NCBI GenBank assembly: GCA_024232355.1
Contig: JAAEPW010001006.1
Coordinates: 1 to 58,307, forward strand
From: Chloroflexota bacterium
GTDB taxonomy: Bacteria; Chloroflexota; Anaerolineae; B4-G1
Direction: 5' to 3'
Length of the DNA stretch: 58,307 bases
Shown here: positions 33,065 to 42,944 of the stretch, piece by piece
How the letters are laid out: each line of letters begins with the position of its first letter
Position numbering within the stretch: position 1 is the stretch's first letter
The notes under the pieces: model-generated
What the model was told of the DNA's origin: nothing
The model's input: the letters and a program-made list of their open reading frames with translations, nothing else
Database searches by the model: none
Position numbers and translations under genes: made by a program

Positions 33065-33754
33065 TCAATACGTGATGTCCAGCAATCCTTCTGCGATGTT
33101 GCGCAATCCCCCAACTGGCATTTGGGCCAATTTCATCGCGATTTCTATATAGTGGATGTTGATTGGCTGAGCAACAAATTCCTGCATTTCTTGAGAAAGT
33201 TCACAAAAACGCTGCCACATATCCCTCTGTCGCTGCCATTCTCCCACTGATCCCTCTTGACTGTCGAGAAAGTGTTCCAAAGGCAAATCCAAGTGTTGTG
33301 CCAATAGCTCTAATTCCGCCAGTGGGATAGGTTGCTCTCCGTATTCATAGGATGAGATGCGGCTGGATGAGCATCCCAATACCTTTGCGAGTTCCTTTTG
33401 AGTTTGGTCGGCATTTATGCGAGCCTGGCGCAATAGCGCCCCCACGATGCGATGTCGCAAGGCCATAATCCCATCTAGTTGTACCGGTTCTTTCTCTGAC
33501 TGGAGTTCCGGGGTATATCCGAAAAAGTGTGAGGTTGGCGTATCGGTCACGTAGGCCAGTATCTCTAACTCTGGCAAAGAGATCGGCTTGCGTCCTTCTT
33601 CATAAGCTGTGATGGTACCGGAGGATACGCTCAGGGCCGTTGCACAATCCCGTTTTGTCTTGTCTGCTCGCTCGCGCGCATCACGCAATAGCAGACCGAT
33701 GATACGATTTCGCAGGGCTAATTCCTCTGTTGCTGTTTTGCTTATCTCTGTCAT
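33065..33754 (-). CDS. tandem XRE-family helix-turn-helix regulator
   Basis: 229 residues from ATG 33754 (AGGGGGAAAAG upstream). Two complete XRE HTH domains are present: residues ~15-70 (RNRIIGLLLRDARERADKT...SGTITAYEEGRKPI) and ~92-150 (RHRIVGALLRQARINADQT...SSRISSYEYGEQPI). They are similar to each other, so one gene probably arose by internal duplication. The C-terminal ~70 residues are helical and unassigned. Two HTH units in one chain would bind two half-sites. The gene is divergent from nusA, with its promoter 50 bp from the nusA promoter, so it may influence the translation operon. A TPR gene follows. Confidence 0.88.
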   Translation of the reverse strand: MTEISKTATEELALRNRIIGLLLRDARERADKTKRDCATALSVSSGTITAYEEGRKPISLPELEILAYVTDTPTSHFFGYTPELQSEKEPVQLDGIMALRHRIVGALLRQARINADQTQKELAKVLGCSSSRISSYEYGEQPIPLAELELLAQHLDLPLEHFLDSQEGSVGEWQRQRDMWQRFCELSQEMQEFVAQPINIHYIEIAMKLAQMPVGGLRNIAEGLLDITY

Positions 33755-33821
33755 CAACTTTTCCCCCTGGCATCGATGTAACTCGAACGTAGACACGTTT
33801 CCACGCAAGACTATATCTATG

Positions 33822-33830
33822 ATTATAGCA
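33822..33830 (-). promoter_or_regulatory. extended -10 promoter of the XRE/TPR genes
   Basis: On the minus strand TG-C-TATAAT (33830-33822), an extended -10. The -35 region (TTGCTG, 16-bp spacer) is weak. The leader is about 60 nt. Confidence 0.55.
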
Positions 33831-33881
33831 CAACCGGGCAGAGCAGCAAAAATGCAAAAAACCCTTCTGACGCCGAAATAC

Positions 33882-33910
33882 TTGCAAGTTCACGCCGTCT
33901 ATGCTATAAT
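33882..33910 (+). promoter_or_regulatory. promoter of the nusA-ribF operon
   Basis: TTGCAA (33882-33887), a 17-bp spacer and perfect TATAAT (33905-33910) with TG one base before it. The leader of ~105 nt holds GGGGAGAAGG before the nusA ATG. Confidence 0.75.
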
Positions 33911-34021
33911 CTGGACAGTATATGGGTGTGGTATGAGAAGTGGGCAAGCCCCACTTTTCTTGTTTAAGGGATTGTTCGAAAATAACTGACCCAAATAAAT
34001 ACCTGTTAGTAGGGGAGAAGG

Positions 34022-36034
34022 ATGAAGTCCGAGTTCTTATTGGCATTTAACCAAATCTGTAGCGATCGAGGTCTGCCCAGAGATGTCGTGCTCGACGCCC
34101 TGCAGATGGCGTTGGTGTCTGCGTATCGTCGTAATGCTGATGTCAGCGTTAATCAAAATGTGACGGCCAAAGTCAGCCTGGAAACTGGAAAAGCACTCAT
34201 TTTTGTTGAAAAATTGGTTGCAGAAGATGTTACTGATGACGAGTTGGAAATCACAGTAGCAAACGCACGTGCTATCAGGCCCGACGCCCAGGTAGGAGAG
34301 GTGGTACTGATTGAGAGTACTCCCAAGAATTTTGGTCGTATTGCGGCACAAAGTGCGAAACAGATCATTCTGCAACGTATCCGCGAGGCCGAACGGGAAG
34401 CACGATACGCACACTATGTTCAGCAAGAAGGGGAAATTGTCCACGGCACGGTGCAGAGCATCAAACCGCAGGCAGTGACGCTGCATCTCGAAGGCACTGA
34501 GGCCGTCTTACCGCGCAGCCAACAGGTGCCGGGCGAACGGTACAGTCTTCACCAGCGTCTGCGGGCTTATGTGCTCGAAGTTCGCAAAACTGGTCGTGGA
34601 CCACAAATTGTCGTTTCTCGTAGCCACAGCAACATGCTGCGTCGCTTGTTGGAACTAGAAGTGCCCGAGATTTTCAACGGCGCAGTCGAAATCAGATCTA
34701 TCTCCCGTGAGGCTGGGTCTCGTTCCAAAGTGGCCGTGGCTGCCCGTCAGCTCGGAGTAGACCCGGTGGGAGCGTGTGTGGGTATGCGTGGCGTGCGCAT
34801 CCAGTCTATTGTTAATGAACTGGGTGGCGAAAAGATTGACGTCATCGAGTGGAATCCCAGTGCATCCACTTTTATTGCCAAGGCACTCAGTCCGGCCAAA
34901 GTATTGAGCGTGCAGTTGGAAGAGGACCCAATTGATGGAAAGACCGCCAATGTGGTTGTGCCCGACGATCAGCTTTCTCTGGCCATTGGGCGAGCCGGTC
35001 AGAATGCTCGGTTGGCGGCCAAGCTGACCAGTTGGCGGATTGATATTCAGGGGGTCACTGAGGCAGCCACATGGGCATTGCAGCAGGTGAATGAGGATCC
35101 CGACGTTTTACCTGGGATGGGACTGGTGGCAGAGTCACTCCCCACCGTAGCCAACATCCTGCGACAGCATGAACAGGAAAAAATGCCCTATCACAGCGAG
35201 GAACTGCTGGCTATGCGACATGTGATCGAGGGAGTTAGGATATACTATACCTCGATTCGTGATGCTAAACGGGCACGCCTTATGGCGGAAGAAGCCGCCC
35301 GCCAGGCAGTCATTGAATCTGCAAAGGCAGAACGTCGTGCTGTCATTGATGCCGCAGTTTCCCTCATATCTCCCCGCGCCTACGAAATCCCATTGAATGA
35401 GATGGGCCTCAGCGCACGGGTGCTGGCCCACCTAGAACGGGCTGAGCTAAAAAATGCTGGTGAGGTGATGGAACGACTGGCTGAAGGAGACGAGGGTCTG
35501 CTGATGCTGGATGGTGTCGGCCCTAAAAGCCTGACCGAGGTCAAGCAGAGTATTGAGACTCTGGCTTTGACTGTTGAGGAGCCTGCTCCAGTCGAAGAGC
35601 AAGTTGTGACAGAGCCAGTAGTCGAGACAGATATAGAAGCAGAAGCAGTGCTATCCGTCACGCCAACTCTTGACGAAGAACCACAAGCTGTCGCTGTTGT
35701 GGAAGAAACCTCCACTGACGTTGTGGAAAAAGTAGTTGCACCAGAAATTGTCAAAGAGGCACCGGTCGAGGAAGAGATAGAGGAAGTAGAGGTAGTGGCC
35801 GCGGTCGCCGCCGAAAAAGCCCCACCGGTGAAGGCAGAAATTCTAGAGCCGCTCTTTGGGGATGAGGAACGAGGTGAAGTCAACCTGGAAGAAGAACGTA
35901 AACGGGAGCGTCGCCTCCGCCGGCAACTGATTTTTGATGAAGAGTCGGGCGAGGTCGTTGCTCACCGTCGACGCAAGCGGGGCGACGATGAATTTGGTGG
36001 TGATACCGACGAATGGAACGAGTTTTTGGGGTAG
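34022..36034 (+). CDS. nusA: transcription termination/antitermination factor NusA
   Basis: 670 residues. It binds RNA polymerase and nascent RNA and controls pausing and termination. The N-terminal polymerase-binding domain (1-130) is followed by S1 ([23 protein letters not shown]), two KH domains with the signature [19 protein letters not shown], and [22 protein letters not shown]. Beyond the usual end there is a helix-hairpin-helix element ([15 protein letters not shown]), a ~120-residue Glu/Val-rich acidic stretch and a basic/acidic tail, making it ~170 residues longer than E. coli NusA. rimP, the common upstream neighbour, is absent. Confidence 0.97.
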   Translation: MKSEFLLAFNQICSDRGLPRDVVLDALQMALVSAYRRNADVSVNQNVTAKVSLETGKALIFVEKLVAEDVTDDELEITVANARAIRPDAQVGEVVLIESTPKNFGRIAAQSAKQIILQRIREAEREARYAHYVQQEGEIVHGTVQSIKPQAVTLHLEGTEAVLPRSQQVPGERYSLHQRLRAYVLEVRKTGRGPQIVVSRSHSNMLRRLLELEVPEIFNGAVEIRSISREAGSRSKVAVAARQLGVDPVGACVGMRGVRIQSIVNELGGEKIDVIEWNPSASTFIAKALSPAKVLSVQLEEDPIDGKTANVVVPDDQLSLAIGRAGQNARLAAKLTSWRIDIQGVTEAATWALQQVNEDPDVLPGMGLVAESLPTVANILRQHEQEKMPYHSEELLAMRHVIEGVRIYYTSIRDAKRARLMAEEAARQAVIESAKAERRAVIDAAVSLISPRAYEIPLNEMGLSARVLAHLERAELKNAGEVMERLAEGDEGLLMLDGVGPKSLTEVKQSIETLALTVEEPAPVEEQVVTEPVVETDIEAEAVLSVTPTLDEEPQAVAVVEETSTDVVEKVVAPEIVKEAPVEEEIEEVEVVAAVAAEKAPPVKAEILEPLFGDEERGEVNLEEERKRERRLRRQLIFDEESGEVVAHRRRKRGDDEFGGDTDEWNEFLG

Positions 36035-36040
36035 CTGCGT

Positions 36041-36364
36041 ATGAGCAAGCGGCCTCAGCGACGCAAGCATGTACCACAACGGATGTGTATCGCTTGCCGC
36101 ACCGCACGACCCAAGCGAGAGTTAGTACGTGTGGTACGCCTTGTTTCACCAGACGAAGAAGAAACAGTGGTAGTGGACGAGACAGGTAAGCGCAGCGGAC
36201 GTGGAGCCTATGTCTGTCGTCAACAAGCTTGTTGGGAAATCGCATTGACGCGAAGACAATTAGAACACGCATTAAAGGTGGTTATACCGGCTGAAACTGC
36301 AACCCAGTTACGTGAGTACGCGGGCGGGCTGCCACAATTTTTAGTCGAGTCTGAAGAGAGCTAG
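36041..36364 (+). CDS. rnpM: RNase P-modulating protein RnpM (YlxR)
   Basis: 107 residues. It has the DUF448/YlxR pattern: RMCIACRTARPKRELVRVV, DETGKRSGRGAYVC and C..A..R..L..AL. Members bind RNA and are reported to modulate RNase P. Its position between nusA and infB is the standard one. The start overlaps the region just 6 bp after the nusA stop. Confidence 0.92.
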   Translation: MSKRPQRRKHVPQRMCIACRTARPKRELVRVVRLVSPDEEETVVVDETGKRSGRGAYVCRQQACWEIALTRRQLEHALKVVIPAETATQLREYAGGLPQFLVESEES

Positions 36365-36399
36365 AACGACGAAAACGGTCGGCAGCAAAGGAACAAGTT

Positions 36400-38205
36400 A
36401 TGAACGAACAAGTACAGGCAGAAGAAAAGAAAATAGTCGAAATTCCAGACTTTTTAACAGTGCGCCGGTTGGCTGAACTAACAGACGTTAGCCCCATCGA
36501 TGTGATCAAAGAGTTGATGAAAGCCGGTGTCATGGCGAACATCAACCAACAAATAGACTTTGACACAGCCGCCATCGTAGCTGAAGAAATGGGGTTTGAA
36601 CCCAAAGAGGAGACGCTGATCGATGGCGAGGGAGATGGCGAGGATAGGCCAACGGCGTTGTGGGATCGTCTCTATGCCGACGAAGACCCAGACAAACTGG
36701 TGGTACGCCCTCCGGTTGTTACCGTTTTGGGGCATGTGGATCACGGCAAGACCTCTTTGCTGGACGTCATCCGCCAAACTGATGTGCAAGCCGGTGAGGC
36801 TGGTGGGATCACGCAGCACATTGGCGCGCATCAGGTTGAACATGAGGGACGCACCATCACTTTTCTTGATACCCCTGGTCACGAGGCCTTTACGGCAATG
36901 CGTGCGCGGGGAGCCCACACCACCGATATTGCTGTGCTGGTCGTGGCGGCCGACGATGGTGTGATGCCTCAGACCATTGAGGCCATCAATCACGTTCGGG
37001 CAGCTCGGGTTCCCATCATCATTGCGATCAACAAGATCGACAAGCCCACCGCACAGCCAGAAATGGTAAAGCAACAGCTTGCTGAATTAGGATTGATTCC
37101 TGATGATTGGGGCGGAGACATATTGTGCGTTCCTGTCTCGGCAAAGCAAAAAACCGGCCTGGATGACCTACTAGAAGCCATCTTGCTCATCGCGGATTCG
37201 ACAGATATCAAAGCCAATCCCGATCGGACTGCGGTGGGTACGATATTGGAGGGACGATTGGAGCGTACCCGTGGCGCAACTGCCACAGTGTTGGTACAGA
37301 ACGGCACACTACGCGTGGGTGACACCATAGTGGCTAACCTATCCTATGGGCGGGTGCGACAAATACTCGGCGAGACCAGAAAGCCCATTCGAGAAGTGCC
37401 TCCCTCAACGCCCGCTCTGATTCTCGGTCTCTCTGGTGTGCCCGAAGCAGGAGAGGTATTCAAGGTTGTAGCGAACGAGCGCACTGCGCGGACCATCGTC
37501 GCCAAACGTCAGGAAGAATTGGCTGAAAAGTCCACTGCCCCGGTCAGGGCCTTTACCCTCGACGATTTTTCCCTTCTCATTCAAGCCGGGCAGGTCAAAG
37601 AACTCAATTTGATCGTCAAGACTGACGTGCAAGGTTCCATTGAACCCATCGTCAATTCGTTGGAAAAGCTAGGCGATGAGGTATTAAAGGTCAATATCAT
37701 ACACGCGGCCGCGGGCAACATTAGCGAGTCGGATGTCAACTTGGCTATTTCTTCTCGCGCTACCATCGCCGGTTTCCAGGTACGCCCCGATCCGGCTGCT
37801 CGTCGCTTGGCAGAGAACGAGGGCGTAGGTATTCAGACCTATACTATTATCTACCAATTGATCGACGAAGTAGACAAGGCGCTCAAGGGCCTTTTGGAGC
37901 CCACTTTTGTGGACGTGGTCGTGGGAGAGGCTCAAGTGCGAGCCACTTTCAGGGTCTCCAAAGTAGGTGTTGTGGCCGGGTGTCTGATCCGCCAGGGAGA
38001 GGCACGGAGAAATGCCCGTGCGCGAGTTATGCGAGGGGAAGAACAACTGTACGATGGACACGTTGGGTCGCTCAAGCGTTTTGAGAAGGACGTGCGTGAA
38101 GTACGAGCGGGATTTGAATGTGGTGTGGGACTGGAAGATTTTGACGACGTCAAAGTCGGTGATGCGATCGTGTTCTATGTGAAGGAACGAGAAGAAATCG
38201 TATAA
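36400..38205 (+). CDS. infB: translation initiation factor IF-2
   Basis: 601 residues. It delivers initiator tRNA to the ribosome and is a GTPase. A short N-terminal domain (RRLAELTDVSPIDVIKELMKAGVMANINQ) replaces the long N-terminal extension of E. coli. The G domain has GHVDHGKTS, DTPGHEAF and NKID. Domain III and the C-terminal initiator-tRNA-binding domain follow (FRVSKVGVVAGCLIRQGE to SLKRFEKDVREVRAGFECG). AAAGGA precedes the ATG. Confidence 0.98.
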   Translation: MNEQVQAEEKKIVEIPDFLTVRRLAELTDVSPIDVIKELMKAGVMANINQQIDFDTAAIVAEEMGFEPKEETLIDGEGDGEDRPTALWDRLYADEDPDKLVVRPPVVTVLGHVDHGKTSLLDVIRQTDVQAGEAGGITQHIGAHQVEHEGRTITFLDTPGHEAFTAMRARGAHTTDIAVLVVAADDGVMPQTIEAINHVRAARVPIIIAINKIDKPTAQPEMVKQQLAELGLIPDDWGGDILCVPVSAKQKTGLDDLLEAILLIADSTDIKANPDRTAVGTILEGRLERTRGATATVLVQNGTLRVGDTIVANLSYGRVRQILGETRKPIREVPPSTPALILGLSGVPEAGEVFKVVANERTARTIVAKRQEELAEKSTAPVRAFTLDDFSLLIQAGQVKELNLIVKTDVQGSIEPIVNSLEKLGDEVLKVNIIHAAAGNISESDVNLAISSRATIAGFQVRPDPAARRLAENEGVGIQTYTIIYQLIDEVDKALKGLLEPTFVDVVVGEAQVRATFRVSKVGVVAGCLIRQGEARRNARARVMRGEEQLYDGHVGSLKRFEKDVREVRAGFECGVGLEDFDDVKVGDAIVFYVKEREEIV

Positions 38206-38228
38206 CAGATTTCAAAAAACGAATTTCG

Positions 38229-38606
38229 ATGGGGAAAAAGTATCAACGCCGGATATCCGACCTGGTCCGTTCTCGTTTGACGGATCTGTTAAAACGAAAA
38301 GTGAATGACCCGCGCTTGCATATGGTCACCATCACCGATGTGGTGGTGACGCCTGATGCGCGGTATGCGAATGTGTACTATAGTGTATTGGGTGGAGTTG
38401 AGGAACAGGCAGAGACGCAAGCCGGTTTGGAAAGCGCGGCTGGTTGGTTGCGCCGCGAGTTGGGTCGCGGCTTGCGGTTGCGCAATACCCCGGCGTTAAC
38501 CTTCCACTATGATCCCTCATTGGAACGTGGCGAGCACATCGCTGGCATCCTCGATGAATTGAGAATCAGTGAACAAGACGAAACAGAACAAGTGGATAGC
38601 GAATGA
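38229..38606 (+). CDS. rbfA: ribosome-binding factor A
   Basis: 125 residues, a KH-like fold: RRISDLVRSRLTDLLKRKVNDPRL, then VTITDVVVTPDARYANVYYSV. It aids 16S rRNA 5' end maturation and cold-shock recovery. No clear Shine-Dalgarno is seen, so translation likely depends on coupling with infB, 23 bp upstream. Confidence 0.95.
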   Translation: MGKKYQRRISDLVRSRLTDLLKRKVNDPRLHMVTITDVVVTPDARYANVYYSVLGGVEEQAETQAGLESAAGWLRRELGRGLRLRNTPALTFHYDPSLERGEHIAGILDELRISEQDETEQVDSE

Positions 38607-38613
38607 CGCAGAA

Positions 38614-39579
38614 ATGCAAGTCGCCGCACTAAAACAAGCCAGCCAACTTGTCCAATCATCGCATTACCCCCTCCTGATATGCCATGTGGCTCCTGACGGG
38701 GATGCTGTTGGCAGTCTGGTAGGTTTGGGTCGAGCCTTGCGCCAGATGGGTTTGGATCCGATTTTGGCTTGCACAGACCCCATACCCGCCAAATTCAATT
38801 ACATTCCCAGTATTGAGACGGTGGTGCGAGAAATCAGTGATCCTTTTGATCTCATCATCTCCCTCGATTGCTCCGACCTGGAGAGGCTCGGACGCTTTGT
38901 ACAGATACCGGCTTTTGAGAGTGCGCCGCTGCTCAATATCGACCATCATATAACCAATTTGAATTTTGGTGACGTCAATCTGGTGGATGACCACGCCTCA
39001 TCCACTGCCGAGGTCGTGTTGGGGTTATTGGAATATATGGCGATTCCTATTGACTCTGAACTAGCTACCTGTTTGCTGACCGGTATCGTCACCGACACGC
39101 GTGGTTTCCGCACGAGCAACGTCAATGCCCAGGTGATGGAAGCCGCATTGCGACTGATGAACGCGGGCGCATCACTTCCCTACATCACTCAACACAGCCT
39201 CGACTGTCGCCCCACCACAGCGCTTCTACTATGGCGGGAGTCGCTCTCTTCACTACAGATTGATGACCGTATCGCTCGAGCCACCATCTCACAGACAATG
39301 CGTCGAGCGGCCGGTTATCTGGGCAACGGTGACGCCGGACTGGTCAGTTTTCTCATTAGCGCTGACGATGCGGATGTCGCTGTGGTTTTTGTCGAGCGCG
39401 AGATCGGGCGCGTCGAAGTTAGTTTGCGGGCCGTGCCAGGCTATGACGTTGCCCAAGTGGCACTCCAGTTTGGCGGCGGCGGCCACGCACTTGCCGCCGG
39501 ATGCAGTTTTTTCGGTTCACTGGAAGAGGCCCAGACTCAGATACTCGCCGCTCTCCAAGACGTAATGCGTGATGCGTAA
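38614..39579 (+). CDS. nrnA: DHH-family nanoRNase/pAp phosphatase
   Basis: 321 residues from ATG 38614; an upstream GTG at 38569 would overlap rbfA by 38 bp. The DHH domain has HVAPDGDAVGSL, a DCSDLERLG metal site and the IDHHITN signature. The DHHA1 domain ends with GGGGHALAAGC. It degrades 2-5-nt RNA fragments and dephosphorylates pAp. It is the usual neighbour between rbfA and truB in Gram-positive-type operons. Confidence 0.92.
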   Translation: MQVAALKQASQLVQSSHYPLLICHVAPDGDAVGSLVGLGRALRQMGLDPILACTDPIPAKFNYIPSIETVVREISDPFDLIISLDCSDLERLGRFVQIPAFESAPLLNIDHHITNLNFGDVNLVDDHASSTAEVVLGLLEYMAIPIDSELATCLLTGIVTDTRGFRTSNVNAQVMEAALRLMNAGASLPYITQHSLDCRPTTALLLWRESLSSLQIDDRIARATISQTMRRAAGYLGNGDAGLVSFLISADDADVAVVFVEREIGRVEVSLRAVPGYDVAQVALQFGGGGHALAAGCSFFGSLEEAQTQILAALQDVMRDA

Positions 39580-40561
39580 CGTACCCCCATCCGAAGGAAT
39601 CCTCAATCTCAACAAACCTCCTGGTCCAACGTCGCATGATATAGTGGGCCGTGTCCGCGCGTTGACCGGCATCCGGCGGGTGGGCCACACCGGCACGCTC
39701 GATCCTTTGGCCGACGGCGTGCTGGTCGTTTGCGTGGGGCGGGCCACTCGCGTGGTCGAGTATCTGATGGCCGGGCAAAAAGTGTATCGCGCGCGCGTGC
39801 GGCTGGGCATAACCACCGACACCTACGATGCCGAAGGACAGGTAGTCGCAGAGGTGCCGGGAATCCTGGATATGAGCGGCGACCAGGTTGAAGTGGTACT
39901 GGACCAGTTCAGAGGGACGATCACACAGGTGCCGCCGGCGTATTCCGCGATCAAGCACAAGGGCACATCACTGCACCGCTTGGCTCGTCAGGGCGTCGAG
40001 GTGGAAGAGATTTTGCGGTCGAAAGCACGACAGGTCGATATCTTTCGGCTCGAATTGATTGCCTGGAATCCGCCCGAGTGCGTGCTAGAGGTTACCTGCT
40101 CACCGGGAACCTACATTCGGTCACTGGCTCACGACCTGGGGAAAACTCTTGGTTGCGGCGCTCACCTCATCGGTCTGACCCGCACGGCAAGCGGAAAATT
40201 CCGTTTGGAAGACACACTGACACTGAAAACGCTTGCCCAGGCTGCCGACGAGGGGCGTTGGTCAGACCTGTTGCAACCGATGGACGCGGTGTTGACCCAC
40301 TTTCCGGCACTGTACCTGGATGCAGACGCGGCGCGGAGGATTTGTTCGGGCCAACCGGTCAAAGTGCGTGAGCGTAAAGGTGTGGAAAAGGTTGGAAAAG
40401 ATGAAACCCCAGCACATCTAGCCCGGGCCTACGGGCCAGGGGGAATGTTTTTGGCCCTCGTGACCTACGTCCCAAAAGATGACATGTGGCAGCCCCACAA
40501 AGTATTTGCCGACGCAAGCCACATCCAACCCGACAGCGACCAACACGCGCCGGAACTCTAG
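39572..40561 (+). CDS. truB: tRNA pseudouridine-55 synthase
   Basis: 329 residues. It makes pseudouridine 55 in the T-loop of tRNAs. The catalytic motif GHTGTLDPLADGVL contains the essential Asp. KPPGPTSHDIV opens the fold and the YIRSLAHDLG and GLTRTASGKF blocks follow. It overlaps the nrnA stop by 8 bp. The C-terminal ~70 residues form a PUA-like extension. Confidence 0.97.
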   Translation: MRNVPPSEGILNLNKPPGPTSHDIVGRVRALTGIRRVGHTGTLDPLADGVLVVCVGRATRVVEYLMAGQKVYRARVRLGITTDTYDAEGQVVAEVPGILDMSGDQVEVVLDQFRGTITQVPPAYSAIKHKGTSLHRLARQGVEVEEILRSKARQVDIFRLELIAWNPPECVLEVTCSPGTYIRSLAHDLGKTLGCGAHLIGLTRTASGKFRLEDTLTLKTLAQAADEGRWSDLLQPMDAVLTHFPALYLDADAARRICSGQPVKVRERKGVEKVGKDETPAHLARAYGPGGMFLALVTYVPKDDMWQPHKVFADASHIQPDSDQHAPEL

Positions 40562-40563
40562 TC

Positions 40564-41490
40564 ATGGATATCGTTTACGATCTAGCTCAGGTTGATTTCG
40601 CCTCGCGCGCGTATGTGACCGTCGGCGTTCTCGACGGCGTCCACCTGGGCCACCAGCAACTGGTCACGACTATGGTGGATGCGGCCCATTCGGCCCACAA
40701 CGCCGCCGTCGCTATCACTTTTGACCCCCACCCGGCGATTGCGCTGGGTTGTACTGCCCCTCTGTTACTGACGACAGTGGAGGAACGCGCCGACTTGTTG
40801 ACTATACTAGGGCTTGATGTTCTGGTTGTGCTCCCTTTCACTCCAGCCACAGTGCAGACACGCGCGATTGATTTCGTCAAGGCCATGATAGATCATCTAC
40901 ATTTGGCCAAGCTGTGGGGCGGCCCCGATTTGGCGTTTGGCTACCGGCGCGAGGGGAATGTCTCGTTCTTGCAACATTTGGGGATAGAACAAGGGTTCAC
41001 GATGCACATTGTCGAACCGTTGATGCGGGATAGAATCCCGGTGAGTAGCAGCCGCGTCCGCACGGTATTGAGGGCTGGGAATATTGAGCAAGCAACGGCT
41101 TGTTTGGGGCGTCCATACCGGCTAACTGGCACCATCGTTCGAGGGCGTGGGGTGGGACGTCGTATGGAGGTGCCCACAGCCAACCTCTCTCTGCCCCCTG
41201 CGCGACTGATTCCGCCTGGTGGAGTCTATGCTTGCTTGGCACACACCAAGCATCTGGGAACGCACCCGGCGGTGGTCAACATTGGCACCCGTCCAACGTT
41301 TGACGGGCAAACGTTGAGCATTGAGGCTCATTTACTGAATTTCGACGCTGATGTTTACGGGCAGACATTGTCCCTCGATTTTATCGCCCGTTTGCGAGAT
41401 GAGCACCCCTTTTCCACCATCGAGGCGCTGGTAGCACAGATCCAAAAAGACATCGCCCAGGCGATCCTGCGCCTGGGCGTGGTTTCCTAG
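40564..41490 (+). CDS. ribF: bifunctional riboflavin kinase/FMN adenylyltransferase
   Basis: 308 residues from ATG 40564, 2 bp after truB. It makes FMN and then FAD. The N-terminal nucleotidyltransferase domain has VGVLDGVHLGHQQLV, TFDPHP and SSSRVRTVLRAG. The flavokinase domain has PTANLSLPP, GVYACLAH and the NIGTRPTFDG motif. It is the last gene of the operon; a hairpin lies inside its last codons. Confidence 0.97.
   Translation: MDIVYDLAQVDFASRAYVTVGVLDGVHLGHQQLVTTMVDAAHSAHNAAVAITFDPHPAIALGCTAPLLLTTVEERADLLTILGLDVLVVLPFTPATVQTRAIDFVKAMIDHLHLAKLWGGPDLAFGYRREGNVSFLQHLGIEQGFTMHIVEPLMRDRIPVSSSRVRTVLRAGNIEQATACLGRPYRLTGTIVRGRGVGRRMEVPTANLSLPPARLIPPGGVYACLAHTKHLGTHPAVVNIGTRPTFDGQTLSIEAHLLNFDADVYGQTLSLDFIARLRDEHPFSTIEALVAQIQKDIAQAILRLGVVS
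41454..41489 (+). terminator. hairpin in the last codons of ribF
   Basis: CGCCCAGGCG (41454-41463) pairs with CGCCTGGGCG (41470-41479) around 6 nt, followed by TGGTTTCCT before the stop codon. It is a probable weak terminator that overlaps the coding end. Confidence 0.5.
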
Positions 41491-41513
41491 TTCAACCGGG
41501 TTATCTATTTGTT

Positions 41514-42941
41514 CTACGGTATTCCCCGAATTTCAAACGAATATCCCACGACTGTTAGCAGTACGGTTGTGGCGTCGGGTTTTTCGAACTGGAGTTCAAA
41601 GACCTGCGTCTGACCCGGTTCAACCGTCCACGACAAGGGGGGGGCCGCACTCGACAATGCGCTCATTCCAGCACTCGAAGTCAGGGTGATGTCGCTCGGC
41701 TCCACAGTGATGGGGGCGTCTCCCGTGTTTCGTATCTCTCCCCCGATGACCAATCGATTACCATTGTTACTGATAAAAGTGCCGTCTTCGTCTATGCTCA
41801 CTTGGGCATGGCCGCTTGCAAGGGGTTCGCTGTCTGCTTCGTAGGGAATGCTCACACTGACTCTGAGTTCTGACCCTGGCCTGGGGGTAAAGGTCCAGAT
41901 GAGGGTTGGGCCCGCGAGTGTCTCTGGCACCAGGTAGCCGGCTGTCCCTTGCATCGTGTCCCCAACCCCAATTTCACTGTTGAGTGGACCATAGTTACCC
42001 ACAGTGCTGGCTTCAGGAGAGAGCAGGTACACGTTTCCCAAATTGTCTTGCAACTGCATATTGAAGGATGTAGTATCCAACGACGATTCGCCCATATTTT
42101 CGACCGAGAATTCGACCAAATAGTACATTGTCCCCGACGCGAGATCAGGGCCGCTGCGTTCGACGTGCCCTTCGACAACTGTCAATTGTGCATCGCCCAC
42201 ACGTATCGGTTGACCCAGTTCGGCCAGCGTCCCGGTGGACGGCTGAACGGGTTCCGTCTCGGAAACATAGTCTGCTGTAGCGACCTGCCAGGTGCTATTT
42301 TCTTTTTCCATGATCAACGTCATGCGGGGACGATCTTGCTCGAAAATGCGTGCCTCATTGGCTTCTGCCTCTCGCCGTTCAATAAAGCGGAAAAAGAGCA
42401 CCGTGCCGTTGGAGAGGTGCATGCTGAGATTGTCTCCCGGTCTCAAACCCACCAACAATGCTTCGTTCTCCGGTATCGACTCTAGGCCCACCACGTAATT
42501 GACGATTGTGCCACAGACCCATGCGGCGGTTCCCTGATAATCTGGATACGTCCAGCCTTGTTCATCAGATACAGCCGCTACGACGGGAAACGATTCGCTG
42601 CCCACCGTGATGGAAATGGGAAGGGAAACGGCCATCTGCACATCGTCACTGTTGATGATGGTCTCGCAGGGTTCCTGGGGAGGAGGCGGCAGAGGAGAAG
42701 CGACTGGGGTAGCGGCAACAGGCGGCGTAAGCTTGACTATGACCACCGGTATGCCGGGATTCGGTTCCTCCGCATCCGGTTCAGAGATCAGGGGACTCAA
42801 CTCTAAAAAGAATATCAAGATTGCGGCAATCAATAAAAGCAGCGCGCCGCCGCCAAGCAGAATGATTAACAAACAGCCACGGCGTGGTTGGGCAGATCGC
42901 GGAGCTTGCCCTGTCGATGAAGTAGAGAATGATCCACGCAT
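41514..42941 (-). CDS. membrane-anchored surface protein with DUF4352-like beta domains
   Basis: 475 residues. A short basic head, one membrane helix (about residues 22-47, GCLLIILLGGGALLLLIAAI) and a Pro-rich linker precede an external region. A beta-rich domain in the middle (LGQPIRVGDAQLTVVEGHVERSG...YLVEFSVENMGESSL) resembles DUF4352-like folds, and a second beta domain follows. No catalytic motif is seen. It starts 3 bp after the stop of the surface protein upstream, so the two are made together. A role in the cell envelope is inferred from location only. Confidence 0.7.
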   Translation of the reverse strand: MRGSFSTSSTGQAPRSAQPRRGCLLIILLGGGALLLLIAAILIFFLELSPLISEPDAEEPNPGIPVVIVKLTPPVAATPVASPLPPPPQEPCETIINSDDVQMAVSLPISITVGSESFPVVAAVSDEQGWTYPDYQGTAAWVCGTIVNYVVGLESIPENEALLVGLRPGDNLSMHLSNGTVLFFRFIERREAEANEARIFEQDRPRMTLIMEKENSTWQVATADYVSETEPVQPSTGTLAELGQPIRVGDAQLTVVEGHVERSGPDLASGTMYYLVEFSVENMGESSLDTTSFNMQLQDNLGNVYLLSPEASTVGNYGPLNSEIGVGDTMQGTAGYLVPETLAGPTLIWTFTPRPGSELRVSVSIPYEADSEPLASGHAQVSIDEDGTFISNNGNRLVIGGEIRNTGDAPITVEPSDITLTSSAGMSALSSAAPPLSWTVEPGQTQVFELQFEKPDATTVLLTVVGYSFEIRGIP

Positions 42942-42944
42942 TGG

